From: Parelaphostrongylus tenuis
Taxonomy: Eukaryota; Nematoda; Chromadorea; Rhabditida; Metastrongylidae
Reading direction: 5' to 3'
DNA length: 64,000 bases
Assembly: GCA_019055375.1 (NCBI GenBank)
Contig: JAHQIW010007199.1
Location: forward strand, 186,001 to 250,000
This document shows positions 10,637 through 23,879 of this stretch, one piece after another. Position 1 is the stretch's first letter; the number at the start of each line of letters is the position of its first letter. The notes under the pieces were generated by a model. That model saw only the letters and a program-made list of their open reading frames with translations. It searched no databases and was not told the DNA's origin. The position numbers were made by a program, and so were the translations under genes.

Positions 10637-13090
10637 AGGCACGTGTCACGCTCAGAGGTGATGGATAGGAGACTCAAACGCGGACCAGCAAAGTCGCCAT
10701 GTCTTTCCTAGAGACCCAAGTGGATCGAGGAGATAAACTCCTGTTTCTGAAGCGCCCATTTGGCGGACATCTATTTCTACGAGTCTCATAGGTCAAAAGC
10801 CTGCAATCAAGCTGCTAGGAAGCACGTGAAAGACGGTTAAGAGTCGCCTAAGCAAATAAGCTCTTCCTGCTGCTCCTCGAGAGACTGGCAAACTACACGT
10901 GAGTACTCAGTCCCCACGTTCAAAGCTCAGTAACTTATACGTTGCGTATCAAATGCTAAAAACAGTAATAAAAATGGACCTCATTCCCTGATCCCGAAAG
11001 AGCTTCCGGTACGACAGCATCGGACAGGAAGACAACGGAGAATTTGCTAAAATCACAGGACCAAACAATTCTGCCAAATTCTAAATAAACTAAAATGACG
11101 ATTGGTACCTATAGCGCAAATACTTTTCCAGGAAATCCTTTGTAGAAGATTTTTAATGCAATCAAGAAAGATTAAGTTCACGTTATCAGTCTGGCCGAAG
11201 TGAGAATATGCCATCAACTTCACGCTGCATATGATACTGGAGAAACACTCTCTTGGAACATGCGATCGCAGAGATTTCGGCGGCCTAGCGTTCTTGTCCG
11301 ACCGATTTTGGCCATGGACATTGAATTATTCAAACATCACACAGCCCGGATCGAACGGCAGCAGTTCAAACGATGTGGATCAATGCCGCCTTTTACCATC
11401 TTCGTTGCTTACGCATCAACAACAAGCTCTGGCGAGGACCAAGTTGAAGCGTTCTACATGGACTTAGAAAAGATGTTGAGAAAAGACATTACTTTTCAAG
11501 GTCATCATTGAAGATTTTAGCTTGAAAATTATGTCTAGAAGACCGCTTGAAGAGCAGCACTTGGGACCCACGAGCTAAAATAAAATGAGCATAGTGAGAG
11601 GCTATCTGATTTATTATGACAACTAAAAGCCTCCACAGTAACTCTCAATTCTAAAAGCCCACTTTTAGCGGTGAACGTGTGAGTTTCATAATGAAAAATA
11701 CCATAACGAAATAGATCATATCTTAGTGAATCAAAGGTTGTACCTAGCCGTTGTCGCTAATGTTCCGAAATTCTACACGGGCAATAAGCCATCGCCTCCT
11801 TCCTCGTAAGTAGCACTTTTCCTGGAAAAGAGGGAAAGTTGCTAAATCTAAACAACTCACCACTACCACAAAGTAGGATATATTCTAATCTTTAGTCGGT
11901 TCTTGGAGAGATACAGTCTCTAAAAACATCGACGAAAATTATGACCGGCTCATTCAACATTTTCACCCTAGCGCTATAAAAGCCGAGAATTCCAAAGTCA
12001 TTCAGAGACGTTTGTCTCCATAAATGCCGAACTATTACGCCAACGTGCAATCGCACAAGCCACAGAAAACCGAAGTTTTCCGTCCAAGCTTGCAAAACAA
12101 TGTATAGATTTGATAAAAAAAAAAGATCGTTAACAGAGATAAGCAGCAATCATGGCCGAAGCTGCAGAAGCTAGAAAGAACATTTGCAGAGCCCAACGAA
12201 ACTACGCTCGCCAATCATAAGACCAAGATGACTGCACTCCGACTCCTGGCGGAATAGTTACGGCTTTCCGAAAGGCATGGAGAAAATCACCCACCATTGC
12301 TACTTGAAACCCTTCAATATTCCCATCGTCATACCGTTAATTAGAACATTAGATCTTCTCGTAAGCTTTGGCATCACAGCAATATACACCAAATTTATTA
12401 ATCAGAAGTTATTGAAATTGATTAACAACTCCATTCAAAGATTGCGCCATCAGCCACACATTTCTGACATCTCTCAGAGAACAAGTCAATACCGCGCTCA
12501 TACAACTCGTCATTCTTGGATTGGAAGAAAATTGTCAGTTCTCGACGCAAATGATTGATGTCTCGAAATTTCGTCTCGCTCAGGAAGTGCTTCAAAGAGC
12601 GGAAGATGTGATAATAGCACGGCGACAAGTGAGGAATGTACGGTGAATGATCCAGAAACTCTCAGCTCAGTTTGGTCAACTTCCTCTTTGTCCATTTGAC
12701 GACATGCGCCTTGTGTTATTTTAAAACAGGGTGAGATTGCAATTAAGTCGACGTGACAAAGCGCAATTGTCGCGTTCCAGGTACTCACAGTAGCGATTAG
12801 CTTTGATCATCTCTTCGGCTGTCAGCAAGTTCCAGTGAATCGTCCAAGTTCGGTCCCAAGCAATTTTAGTTCCTTCTAATAGAAAATTTGCGTTTATTGC
12901 TCTAGTTTTAGAACTTATGGAAAGACCTAATGGAAAGGATGGATTTGTCGTCCCACCGGTCCTTCTTTCCGAAATCCTACTCGTTATTTCGTCGGTTAAG
13001 AATAGAACACCACCTGAGGCAGACAGAATAATAACGAGACGCCAAAAGAATCTCCCGCCAGTCCTCACCATTATACTGCCTTGCCTATTC
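10637..13090 (+). mobile_element. RTE LINE relic, copy 1, interrupted by a mariner
   Basis: The 5' untranslated part (10637-11095) matches that of copy 2 (13115-13630). The endonuclease begins near 11097 and is readable in pieces (for example AAYDTGETLSWNMR and FTIFVAYASTTSS near 11220-11430). The linker region runs to about 12340. It resumes at 12900 with GFVVPPVLLSEILLVISSVK and ends near 13090, where copy 2 begins. The gap 12345-12899 holds a minus-strand mariner. Many stops and frameshifts are present and no reverse transcriptase core remains. Confidence 0.8.
12400..12895 (-). mobile_element. mariner relic nested in RTE copy 1
   Basis: The minus strand reads AEEMIKANRYCEYLERDN (about 12820-12770), then KWTKRKLTKLSWEFL, SPCYYHIFRSLKHFLSETKF and KNDELYERGIDLF. 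These are the last third of a mariner transposase in the right order. The third catalytic Asp (usually in a DYH motif) is changed to Tyr (CYYH). A frameshift separates the blocks. RTE sequence continues on both sides, so the mariner entered after the RTE. Confidence 0.8.
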
Positions 13091-13114
13091 ACTCATAGCC
13101 TGTCAATTACAAGG

Positions 13115-16100
13115 TGCTTACCCAGTGGAGCAGGGACCTCCCTCTTTGAGGGATCCCGTCCGATTAGACGCGAGGGCACGTGGCGCGTCTCCAGGTGGTG
13201 GATAGGGGAATGAACGCGAATCAAAAGCGGCCGTGTGCTTTCTAGAGACGCAGATGGATTCAGGAGATGAGTTCCCTGCTTCTGCAGCGCCAACTTGACA
13301 AAACTCTATTTCTACGAGTCAAGTCGGCCAAAAGCCTGCAGTCAAGCGGCTGGGAAGTTCATGGAAGGCGGTTAGGAGTCGCCTTTAACGAATAAGCTCC
13401 TCCTGTTCCTCCGAGAGAGACTGGCAAACTACTCTTGAGTACCCAGCCCCACGTTTAGAGCCTGGCAAGGCATACGATGAGCATCAAAATGCCAAAAACA
13501 GTAACAAAACGGGCCTAATTCGCCTGACCCCGAAAGAGCCTCTGCTACGGCAGCGCCAAGTAAGACGAGTACGGAGAGGCTGCTAAAATTTCAGGGCCAA
13601 ACTAGGCTGCCAAGATCGAAACAGACTAAAATGACCATCCGTACTTACAATGCAAGAACCCTTGCTCACGAATCCGCTGCAGAAGATCTACTGATTCAAG
13701 CAAGAAGGATAAGGTACGACGTCATTGGCCTGGCTGAGACAAGAAGGCGCCATGCTTTTCACGCTGTGTATGACACCGGAGAAGAACTGTTCTTTGGAAC
13801 ATGTGATAGCAGAGGTGTCGGCGGCGTTGGCGTCCTCGTCAAATCGAATTTGACCGTGAACATCGATGCGTTTGAACAACTAGCAACCCGTATCGGATGA
13901 TTACGGTTGAAACGATGTGGTTCTATGCCGACTTTGACCATCTTCATTGCTTACGCACCAACATCAAGCTATGATGGAGACGAAGTCGAAGCATTTCATA
14001 TGGATCTCAAGAAATTCTTCAAAGAAGATCATACATTCTTCAAGGTCACTGTCTGAGATTTCATTGCAAAAATTGGACCTAGAAGAACGTCTGAAGAACG
14101 CCTTACTGGGACCCACGGACTAGAATGAAATGAACAGGGTGAGAGGCTATCCAAGTTTATCATGACGACCCAAACCATCCATAGTAACTCACAATTTCGA
14201 AAGCCTCACTCCCAGCGATGGAGGTGGGAGTCTCCCAATGGAGAGTACCATAACGAAATAGATCACATCTTAGTAAATCGAAGGTTTTGCCTGATCGATG
14301 TCGCTGTTGTTTCTAAGTTCTACACGGGATCAAACCATCGCCTCCTTCGAGCAACGTTCCGTTTTTCGCAAAGAGGAGAGAAAGCCGCTGAAATCAAGCA
14401 ACGAAGTCCCAGAACTACTATAAACTGGGATGTATTCAAATCATTAGGCGACTCTTGGGAAGATACCGCTGTCGACTACATACACGAAGAACACGATCGG
14501 CTCGTTGAATATCTTCACGTTAGCGCTATGAAAGCCGAGATTCCTAAGGTCAAAAAGAGACGCTTATCTCCGCAGACACTCGAGCTGATACGTCAACGTG
14601 GAATCGCACGAGCTACAGGAGACCAAAACCTCAGGACCAAACTTGCGAAACGCTGCAGAGAAGCGATTAAAGAAGACCTCAAAGAGAGGCGAGCAGCAGT
14701 TATGGCAGAAGCTGCAGAAGCTGGGAAGAGCATTCGCAAAGCCTAGCAAAGCTTCGCCAACTATAAGGTCAAGATGATTGCACTCCGACACCCTGACGGG
14801 ACACTTACAGCTTCCAGAAGGGCTATGGAGAAAATCATTCACCAATACTACTCGGATCTCTTCGCTAGCCATGTTCTCATACCGTCATATAAATTGAAAG
14901 AAGACGAATATGTCGTTCCACCGGTCCTCCCTTTCGCAATCCGACATGCTATATCGTCGGTAGCAGAACAACACCCGGTCCAGACAGGATTAGACCAGAA
15001 CACCTGAGGAGACTGCCACCAGTTCTCATCAACACCCTGGCTCGGCTCTTCACTCGCTACCTGTTGGAATGAAAAGTCCCCATTCAATGAAAAACCAGCA
15101 AAACCGTATTGTTTTTCAAAAAGGGAGACCTTCACGACATAGGCAATTATCGCCCAAACACTGAACGAAAGAGAGCTATGCGAACAAGTAGGGTTCTAAG
15201 AACTCAGTGTTACACAGCACATCCACACGATGACAACATCATAGAATCTTTGGGAGAGTAAAAAAGACTCTTTGTCTTACTTTCATCGACTTGAAAAGAA
15301 CTTCGATTCAGAGGAAGCGGAAGCAGTTATAGAGGCTCCGAACAGCCAGGGTGATCCTACTTGGCACATAACGAATCTTCGTGATCTATGTACAGATTTT
15401 ACAATCAAAATATTGCCATTATACAACGATGTTACTTCCAAAATAAGAAGAGGAGTTCGATGTTCAAATTCATTCGCTGCCACTCTCCAAAATGTCATGG
15501 GAACATAAGAATGGGACAACATGGGAGTGAAAATCGGCGGACGACAACTTCACCATCTTCGTTTCGTTAATGGCGTCGTTCTCGAACATCAAGAATCAGC
15601 TAAACCAAACGAGTGTTGACCGATTTCGACAACATCTGTGGAAAGATCGGTTTGCGACCAAATCAAAGAAGGGGAAGTTCATAAGGAACGGATTGGTGAT
15701 GAATGCCTCATATTGCTCAATGCAATGAATATCTCTAAAGCTCCAGTGGTCTTTCCAGGTAAGGAAAATCAATATGATGGACGACCTAGCTCCTCCGTTG
15801 AAAAGGAGTAAAAGAGCCCCATGGGTATCGGGAATGTAGAGAAGAGAACGAAGAACATTCAGCTCTGTGTCCACCTTTTCAACCCAACCATGTCTTTGCT
15901 CCAAGGTATGCATCGGAAGTGGTCTCTACGTCAGCAGTATGAAAGCTCACTTGGCGTTATTGTACGCGCAGTCGAAAAGGATACCCTTCTACAGGCCAGG
16001 GTATCGAAGATAAAGTGAATCGGACGCTAATTCAACGAGAACCGATAGACGACAGTCGTTGTCCACTGGATTCATCGAGATTCTAAGCTCATCACAAGAC

Positions 16101-16305
16101 CATCACCGACGCATTGTTCCAGACTCATCATGAAAAGCCTTGAACAAAGACATGATGCCTAACGAATTCTAAGAGCGATGTGGGCCCACAGGGCTACTCT
16201 CACACGATAGGAAAAAATTGGGAATATTGCTGGTGCCCGCTCGAGTCACTCGACGATCAACGGAAAAACACGTAGTACAGGTGATAAAATGTTGCGTGGA
16301 ATGGG
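13115..16305 (+). mobile_element. RTE LINE relic, copy 2, nearly full length
   Basis: This is the best-preserved retrotransposon here. ATG 13631 opens the endonuclease (TIRTYNARTLAHESAAEDLL, ETRRRHAFHAVYDTGEELFF). After a shift near 13900 it continues with EIDHILVNRRFCL and the GSNHRLL block (14162-14746), where the conserved Asp of SDH is Asn. The linker (14774-15007) and reverse transcriptase (15250-15700) follow. Motif A is split by a frameshift (FIDLK in one frame, NFDSEEAEAV in the next), and motif C reads FVNGVV instead of FADD (15563-15580), losing both catalytic Asp residues. The C-terminal end (15821-16290) is also shifted. Dead copy. Confidence 0.85.
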
Positions 16306-19030
16306 TCACCCTACAATTTTCGGCAGCACTGATTGAAATACCAACAAAGACTCTCAGGCGCCAGGTACCTCGAAACCGCTTTTATGACTGCCTATACACG
16401 CTTCATATATGTTCTAACGCTAGAAATAGTAACTGCCAAATTCAAGCAAGATGTGCCCAATCTCTGGTAGAACGTGCGACCACTCTGCATGCATTGCATA
16501 GCACCTACTTTCTAAACTTAAACTTAACCAAATACTCTACTAAGCACATAAAGAGCAGGTAATGATGGGGAAGATTTTGAAGTAGAAATTGCCATCCTCG
16601 TGCAAAAAAACTTCCGGTTTGAATTTTTCTAGCAATCTGGATAAATTCTAAATTCCAAAATAAATAGCAACTAGGAGTGTCTCGTGATCACACATACTCT
16701 CAGACCATACCTTAATCTGGCTTTTTCTCACCTCAGCAATGCACATCCATGACCAAGTATAACTCTGTCTCACTAGCCTACAATAACTGCAAGGAACAAA
16801 AGGTAAGCGTTTCAAAAGAGCTTTTCACTATAGAAATAGAAATTTCAAGTTTTTTTCTTCTTGGGTTATGAAGGCGCACAGCTGAGTGGATTAAATGTCA
16901 AACCATCACTAGGCCACGAAGAAGGTGATACTGATGCGTCAGTTGTAATCAAGCAAATCTTTTTATTGAAAGCACGATCTTTCTATTGGAACCTTGTGTC
17001 TGAATAAGGAAATGGTGTAGTACGCAACACGTAGGTATCCAGAAAGAGTAATCGCGTGTGCGAACGACTTCGAGTTCCAAGTTTTACTAGCAAATCGGCA
17101 TTCTCATATTATAATCCGCATAGCTATCTGCTATCAAAAATAGACGATAGATAGAAGTAAAAAGTTGTTTCTCTGTAACAACCGAAAGCGGTCGGTTCAG
17201 TAGCAGGAAGGCGACTAATCTTCACAACACTTCCCAAAACTGGAGCTGCCTCATAAGACGTCCGCACTAATCATTTGATGATTTGGTGCTGGTCTGATTC
17301 CACAGCTTTTTGAGAACCAAGTAAAACTATAACAGCAGAATTGCGTACAGGATGTCAACGAATTATCCTACAAACTTCAACGGCCGTTTTCCATGTTAGT
17401 CAGTGAAAAGGAGCAATTCTTCTCCGCAATAGCGCACACTCACACGTTGAAGTACCAGAGCTGCAAGTTCAAACGAACAGTTACAGAACTCAATCTCATT
17501 CACCATATTGGCCATTCCTTTCGTCTACCGACGTTAGCTTCTGTAAGCGTTCAATAACCTCCTGCACGGCAATTATTTTAGAAATTGGGCCCTAGTTTGA
17601 GCAGCCTTGAACAATTTCATTGCCTTTAGAGTCGAAGCTTTATGAAACTAGAGCAAAGAATGCGTGTCTTGTTGACACAAATCCGTAGATACCAATTTCT
17701 TTTATTTTGAATGATAGATTTGTGCGCTGAGACATGCCTTCTGATCAAAATCCGTCCAAGCTAAAGTACCTTGTGCATAATGAACTTATGTAAAATCTAT
17801 AACGCATAAACCTGAAAATAAATGTTGTTTATAGCACAATATATGGAATTTATCTCAGAAATAAAGCTAAAGAAAATAATTAAACGCTTTTATTGATCAC
17901 GAATAACATTACAGTTTGAGCTACTTGCGAAAAAAATTGCAAAACTTTCCAAGAAAATGTTAGAAGTAATTTTTTATCTACACTTTCTCATCACCATGCG
18001 GTCATACGGAGGCTCGCTAACTCAAAAAGAAAACTTCGAATAAGTCATCCAAATGATGCAATTATATCAATATATTGCTTGCTGGAGATTTATGTAATTT
18101 CACAAAGCGTCAAGATTCTTTCGAGCTCCACCTTCAGTGCAGTAATTGCTTGACTACCTATCCCTCTTTTGCGACTTCTTGGAATTAGTTCGTCTTGAAG
18201 GAAAAATTGTCCTTTCAACCTCCAAATGAACATATTCCCAGCGTTTAACGCTGTTTTATGGATGAAATAAAGATGTGAAAATATAAAATCTTTACAAATT
18301 AAAACAGGGTAGGAGTTCATGCATTCTATAGTAGCATATTATCAGCTTTGGAAAATCATGGAGGTTTTTCTAAGATCAAAGTTCACTAGTTGCAGATTTT
18401 TCAAGAAAAAAAAATGTTAGGCTTCACGATAAAGCCGATCTGATGAAAGGTCGTGTCGTGAATGTTACAGTTTTACAATTTGTATTTCAACTCATTTTTT
18501 TTGTCAACCGAACTATACTTCTTTATTAGAATGGTATCGCCACTTGTTAAAACGATCATAGAGCAGAATTCTACCATCCGAGTATGAAAACACTTGTCCA
18601 TTCTTGTTGCAAAACTTGGTCTTGAAGAAGTGTCTGGATGAACAAAATTATCCACCCCACCTTTATGCAAAACACGACAAATTCTTCTACAAAAACGGTT
18701 ACTCCCTTCATTTATTTCTGTTGCATGATTAGAGGACTAAATACTGTCTCAACTCTGGTCTCCTAGTATGCTTAAACGGGTGCCGCTTTCCAGAGTTTCT
18801 TTAACTCTTTAATTTATCCAAGCTTTCTCGAATTCGTGGTCTCGGAACTTCCGTTTTCCCGAAAAACTTGCAACTCTTGTGCAAAATCTCTTTCATCTCA
18901 AATATTCATGATCGTAATCAGCGTCGATGCTAGCAAATCGTATCCAACTCTGTTATTCTAACCCAATCAAAAATCACATCTCTATCATAAACTTTCGAAA
19001 CTGTGATTATTCATCACAATCAATAGTGGT
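16306..19030. other. AT-rich intergenic stretch, nothing recognised
   Basis: Chance frames only. The first 260 bases may belong to the RTE 3' flank, but no copy of it elsewhere in the window confirms this. Confidence 0.4.
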
Positions 19031-19310
19031 GAGGACGTGAGGCGCAGTTGTTAGTGATGTTCTCCGACACGCACGTGGTCGTAGGTCCAACCCTTTGTCA
19101 CAAACTCACTAGTCTTCCATCACTCATCGGTTGGCAAACTGGTACCAGGCTGTCAGGAGGATTTCAGCGCTGCAGTGAATTGATACATCGGTAGGTTTCT
19201 GTGATTCATTATGTAAGCCAGATAGGCACTTAGTTATCTCTAAAGATGCTCAAAGAACTCGAATGCATGGCATCCCTCAGGGATTGTTCAACAGCCAAAG
19301 ATTTTTTCAC
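19031..19310 (+). repeat. tRNA-derived SINE, family 1
   Basis: The head, tgaggcgcagttgttagtga...cgtaggtccaacc, has tRNA-like A and B boxes. The body has ggtaccaggctgtcaggagg, and the 3' end reads gaatgcatggcatccctcag then gattgttcaac. It is diverged from the copy at 21.5 kb. Confidence 0.75.
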
Positions 19311-20449
19311 TTTATGACTAGCCAAATGCAATTTTGCTTCCGGATCAGTTTACGTTACCTTACTCGCACATAATGTCATGGAGTCCCATTTTGTAAACAA
19401 TTCACCTGCTTAGAAAATTCGAATAGAAATTCCTTTTGATCAGTAACAACAGCTGTATCAGTAACAGATATCTAAGCGGTGATAAGTCACTGCAAAAGTA
19501 GTAGTGCCGTCCAAAATACGCATGGTTTTGCTTCAAACCCCACACTGGGCAACCAATGTGCATGCCTCTAATAGCGGAAAACTGTCACCAGAGATTTTGA
19601 GATCAACTTTACAGGAATCCTGGCAGAATTATGTACGCCTTTCTCACATCTTTACAACATGCATTCTTCACATCTAAAGATTATAGGAAAAAATTTACTT
19701 AATCGGCATCAGAGGCTGTTCATAAAGAGGACCAATACCCGCAAGTAGCTATCAAGTCTTTATGTAAATTCAGGAAGCCTTAGCGAACGAAGGATGCGAT
19801 GAAAAGAACTAAATACAAACATTTCTGGTATTCGCACACTATGTGATGTCGTAGTATAAGAAAAATGACTAATAGTAATCATACAAGAGTCTTCCACGTC
19901 AACAGTATCAAGCAGTTGTTAAAACGGCTAAATCAGTCTATTTCCATATCTTTCATTAGCGTAGGTTGGCTGGTATCTCTATAATACTCTGATATCACTA
20001 AATCGACGAAGAAAGGTGCTAGTTTGATACTCCCCCAACAATTCCTTGCATTCAATCGATGAACGCCTCAAAGAGCACCGTAATTCGACTTCCTTTGAGA
20101 TTGCAAAGAGATTTCTGACCAACATCCAAAAGGATGACAATGTCCTCAAGCACAGCCTAAACAACACGCAATTGTTCAAAGCTTCCGAGGAGGATGCATG
20201 CGAGGAAACGAATGGAGTACTATAAGTGGTGGTTGTTGGCCAGTGACATGTGATAACGGATCACGTAGGTTGGCCGGAATTTCTACTACGGTTGGAAAGA
20301 AAGTTCTGGGGCACTCTAACAATCATGAGATAGCTCCCAAGCATACTATGGGAATATTAGGTTTCTCATGTGGTATTACCCCACTGAAGGCCAAGGCCTG
20401 GATATTATTTTATATCTTCACTATGTTACAAGCCCCGCCATGCCCGACG
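19311..20449. other. no recognisable feature
   Basis: A short frame near 20040-20220 reads protein-like residues (SIDERLKEHRNSTSFEIAKR) but could not be assigned to a family. Confidence 0.35.
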
Positions 20450-21480
20450 ATAGAATCGATGTTCTGTTTTGCTGCGTCATTATTAGAGAAAGGATCCTTC
20501 ACAGCAAGCTGCAGTTGATGCAATTATGAAGTTGAAGGAGAAGGCACAGTAATAAATTTTCTGCTGGACACTGGTTTTTAACCCTACTTGATACTGGAGT
20601 TTTTCACCCCAAACACAAGCCTCGTTGAGGACGTCCAAAGTTGAACAACGAAGATTCGATTGATGCATTGGAAAACGAACCGTCATCAAGTACTCGTGAT
20701 TTGGTAACAGAACTTGATGTTTTGTCATACAACTATGCTGTCTCATCTAAACTAGCTTAACATTGTCCAGCAAGAAGCCACAACAAGATCCACACCAACT
20801 CCTTAAGACACTAGCTGCCTAAAGAGTCGAAATTTCTCGTCAACTGCTCAACAATCCACTGAATGACTGATTTTGGAAACGCATTGCGACTTCAAACGAG
20901 AAGTGGGTGCCGTGACCTGGTCAACCACTATCAAGATCAGCAATGGCTTCAAAAGGGCCAAGCTACACCGTCTGTCGCAAAACACAAGCAATTTGACAAA
21001 AAGGTCATGACCTGTGTTTAATAGAATTTTTAAGGAGTCGTGAATTTTGAGTTGGTTCCGAACGGCAAGTCCATCAACGTGAAGCTCTAGTGTTAGCGGT
21101 TAGGCCGAGTTTACGACAAGCTTAACCAGAGGCTAAGAGAGACCCAGCTTTGGTTAACCGTAAGCGCGTCTTGATGCAGCAAGGCAATACGAAACCGCAC
21201 ACTAAGAAAGATACCAAAGACAAGTTTGATGAAGTGGCCGGAGTCGCGGTTCTGCCGCATCGCCTACAGCTCAAACGTTGCGCTACATCCGACTTTGGCC
21301 TCAATCCAGTCAAAGCAACACTTTTTGAGGGATCGCCGACTTGAGTCGTTTGATGAAGTTGAAGAAGCATGCCAAGAGTCTTTTGATTTGAAGTCGAAGG
21401 AATGGTCAACTTCGACCAAATTTAAAACTTGGCGAATCGATGGTAGAAAGTCGTAGAGAACGATGGCCTTTATTTTGAAG
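20450..21480 (+). mobile_element. mariner relic, second lineage, copy at 20.5-21.5 kb
   Basis: GRPKLNNEDSIDALENEPSS (20630 onward) followed by STRDLVTELDV is the HTH region of a mariner transposase. Later blocks are RVEISRQLLNNPLND, SNEKWVPCDLVNHYQDQQW and KGQATPSVAKHKQFDKKVMT (20820-21010), then FELVPNGKSINVKL, and finally ESFDEVEEACQESFDLKSKE (21345-21400). The order is complete, but frameshifts and stops occur throughout. The second and third catalytic Asp regions are scrambled. The related minus-strand copy at 48.9-49.2 kb shares the EVEKACQEFFDSRSKEW block. Confidence 0.8.
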
Positions 21481-21530
21481 AAAAGTTGTCATTGTTTCTC
21501 GAAATTCATGCATATATTTCTAATTTTTTA

Positions 21531-21830
21531 GAGCGCATGTGGCGCAGTGGTTAGAGGTGCTCTGCGTCGCACACGAGGTCAATGGTTCGATCTCGCGCTC
21601 ATGGCTCACCAAGCCATCCATCCCTCCGGGGTCGGTAAATTGGTACCAGACAGGTCTTGGACTTGCCTGGGAGGATAAGCAGCACTGATTCGGTTCAGCG
21701 GGAGGCCTCCGCGAGTCATTGTAAAGGCCAGATATGCATTCAATCACCTCAAAACGAAGTTAAAAATTGAAGTCGAATGCATGGCGCATCCCTCAGGGAT
21801 TGATCAACGCCGAGAGCTTTATCCTTTTTT
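21531..21830 (+). repeat. tRNA-derived SINE, family 1, best copy
   Basis: This is the reference copy for the family in this window. The tRNA-like head carries an A box (tggcgcagtggttagaggtg) and a B box (ggttcgatctc). A body with gggtcggtaaattggtacca and cttgcctgggaggataagca follows. The tail reads gaatgcatggcgcatccctc, gggattgatcaacgccgaga, then gctttatcc and a T-run. The length is about 300 bases. Confidence 0.85.
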
Positions 21831-21959
21831 TTTATTTCTAATTTTTTTACAGATACCCCAGAACTTTCTTTCCAACCTAGTAGGACTTCTGATTTTTTTA
21901 TTGAACCGGTTTCTTGTTAACCCCGGAGTGAATAATCAGCATATTCCTTTGAATTCCTC

Positions 21960-22420
21960 AGATCACAATGGGTTGTTGATGGGCTTTTCTCCGGCTACCA
22001 CTTCGACGTCTTCGTCTTCTTCAGTGTCGGATTGATCCGAGTCGATGGTCGATCGTCGTTCGTCCCAACCGACAGACATCCCCATCATCATCGCTGGTCA
22101 CTAGGCGATCCAGTTCCACGCCGATGATGATGATGATGATGATGGGACGTACGCGTCCAGCAGTTCGGCGGGTGGTGGCGGCGGCAAGGAGTGGGACAGC
22201 GCCCACCCGATCGTCGTCGACGACGACGGACGGCCCCGGCGGGCCGGCAGGTGGCGGCCGCGATCGTGGCGTTGGTGGTAGAGGAGGCGTGGCATGCCGC
22301 GCGGCAGGCTGCCTTGTGTGTTCGGCTCGCCCGTCGTATCGCCAACACCACCACCGTCGTCTCCTGACCCGCCACGATCACGTTCATCGTCTGTAGTCAG
22401 GCGATTCCGTGTAGATCTCT
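21960..22420. other. GC-rich island with (ATG)n microsatellite
   Basis: Strongly GC- and CpG-rich against the AT-rich background. It contains a gat/atg trinucleotide run at about 22120-22145 and many ccg, cgg and tcgtcg runs. Both strands have several overlapping open frames, all repeats of Arg, His, Ser and Gly, as expected from base composition rather than coding. It may be a regulatory or promoter-proximal segment of the downstream gene, which is inference. Confidence 0.5.
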
Positions 22421-23879
22421 TTGTACCGGTGACCTAAGAGTTCGCTACCGTTTCGGTGTTTTTTGCTCGTTTAACGAAGGGTTTGATAACCACGGGAACA
22501 AGGAGGGAGAGGGTTAGTCATGGATATCTGACAGCTTGAGCGACATCCTGTCCTTCTAGCTTCATCGTTACTTCTGATCGCATAACGACACTTTGAGCGT
22601 CGTCCGCTCTCTTCTTTCGAGCCTATCAGCTGTTCAGAATTCAAATTCATCTGTGATTTTCCTCTTGTTGGAGTCTTCTAACATTTCTGCACTTGTGATA
22701 TCAAGCTGAACAGTCTGTGAGATATCAAAATGTCGACACTAGTGGATGGAGTCTTCTGACATCTCTACACTTGTAATATCATGTTGAACGCAGTATGAGA
22801 TATTCAAATGTCAGCGCAAGGAGAGAGTTGTGGTCTCATCAATTTTTCAAGCCTAAGCCTATACGTGCTCTTTAAATTTCTTATTTAAAAAAGTAAAGTG
22901 AAAAAGTACTCTGAACAATTATGGGACCACAACTCTGCGCGAGGGCCGAAATGTCTAAGCTTTTGAACCCCGAGACGAGGTTCTGTGCTGAGAAACGTTC
23001 CCTATTATCGTTACAGTAATTTCTTGCTTTTTTCAAAAATCTTGTAGTTACTCGAGTGGTTCATATCTAACTTTGCTTCTGTCAGAAAAATTTTTGCTGC
23101 ATTAATTACGCAAACAGAGATTGCTTTTGATCTACAAATCCTATCGTCCTCACTTCAATTGAGTCCGCAAATTATCCTTAGAAGGTCGGCCTTCAAGCAA
23201 TTCTAACAAGATTTCGGTAAGACTTGACCTCTATAGGAGTCATACGATGCGAATTTAGTCACCATTTTCTTCTCTGACTATCTCAGCTCATAGTAGATTT
23301 TATCAATTGCGATAAATGTCGTTAAAATCTAAAGATTTCTGGTTACAGGACAAAAGTCCTATTGTTTTATGGTGATAAAATTTTGATTTCCTGAAGCTCA
23401 TGGCAACTATTTATTTTTCGATTTTTTCAAGGATCGTATTTCAAGCGGGAAAGCAGATGAACAAACAGAGCAGTGGTGTTCCCCTGTGTATCTTTCGTGC
23501 TTGTATGTCGCTTTTCAAATGGAAATTTTATAAACCTACTTTGTTGTCAACTTTTTGACAAATTTGATTCTGGACAAATTTAAATTTTAAAATGATATCG
23601 TATAGAAAAAAAACCTTTACGATCACATTTGAAAGTTTCTTCTATAGAGCTATCGACGTTGTGGAGTCCTAGAATACCTTGAATAACCAGGAAAGAAAAA
23701 GTATTGTCAGTAACCGAAAAAGCAGCTCAATCGTGAAAGTATTAGAGTTTCTCTTCGGCTAAACTTGCTACTTGGTCCAAATGGGTTAAGACCTATTTTT
23801 TCTCATTTATTTAATTCAGTACGCGCCCCATTTTCTGGTACTTCTTTCTTAGCTAAGATCATGTGTGAGTCAATTTTAA
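22421..23879. other. no recognisable feature
   Basis: AT-rich spacer. Two similar stretches (gagtcttctaacatttctgcacttg near 22670 and gagtcttctgacatctctacacttg near 22750) form a local, diverged tandem repeat of about 80 bases. Confidence 0.4.

Noticed and set aside
22088..22396. Open frames with His7 or Met7 runs at 22.1-22.4 kb
   Set aside because: They are translations of a gat/atg microsatellite in a GC-rich island, with both strands open. Not credible as protein.
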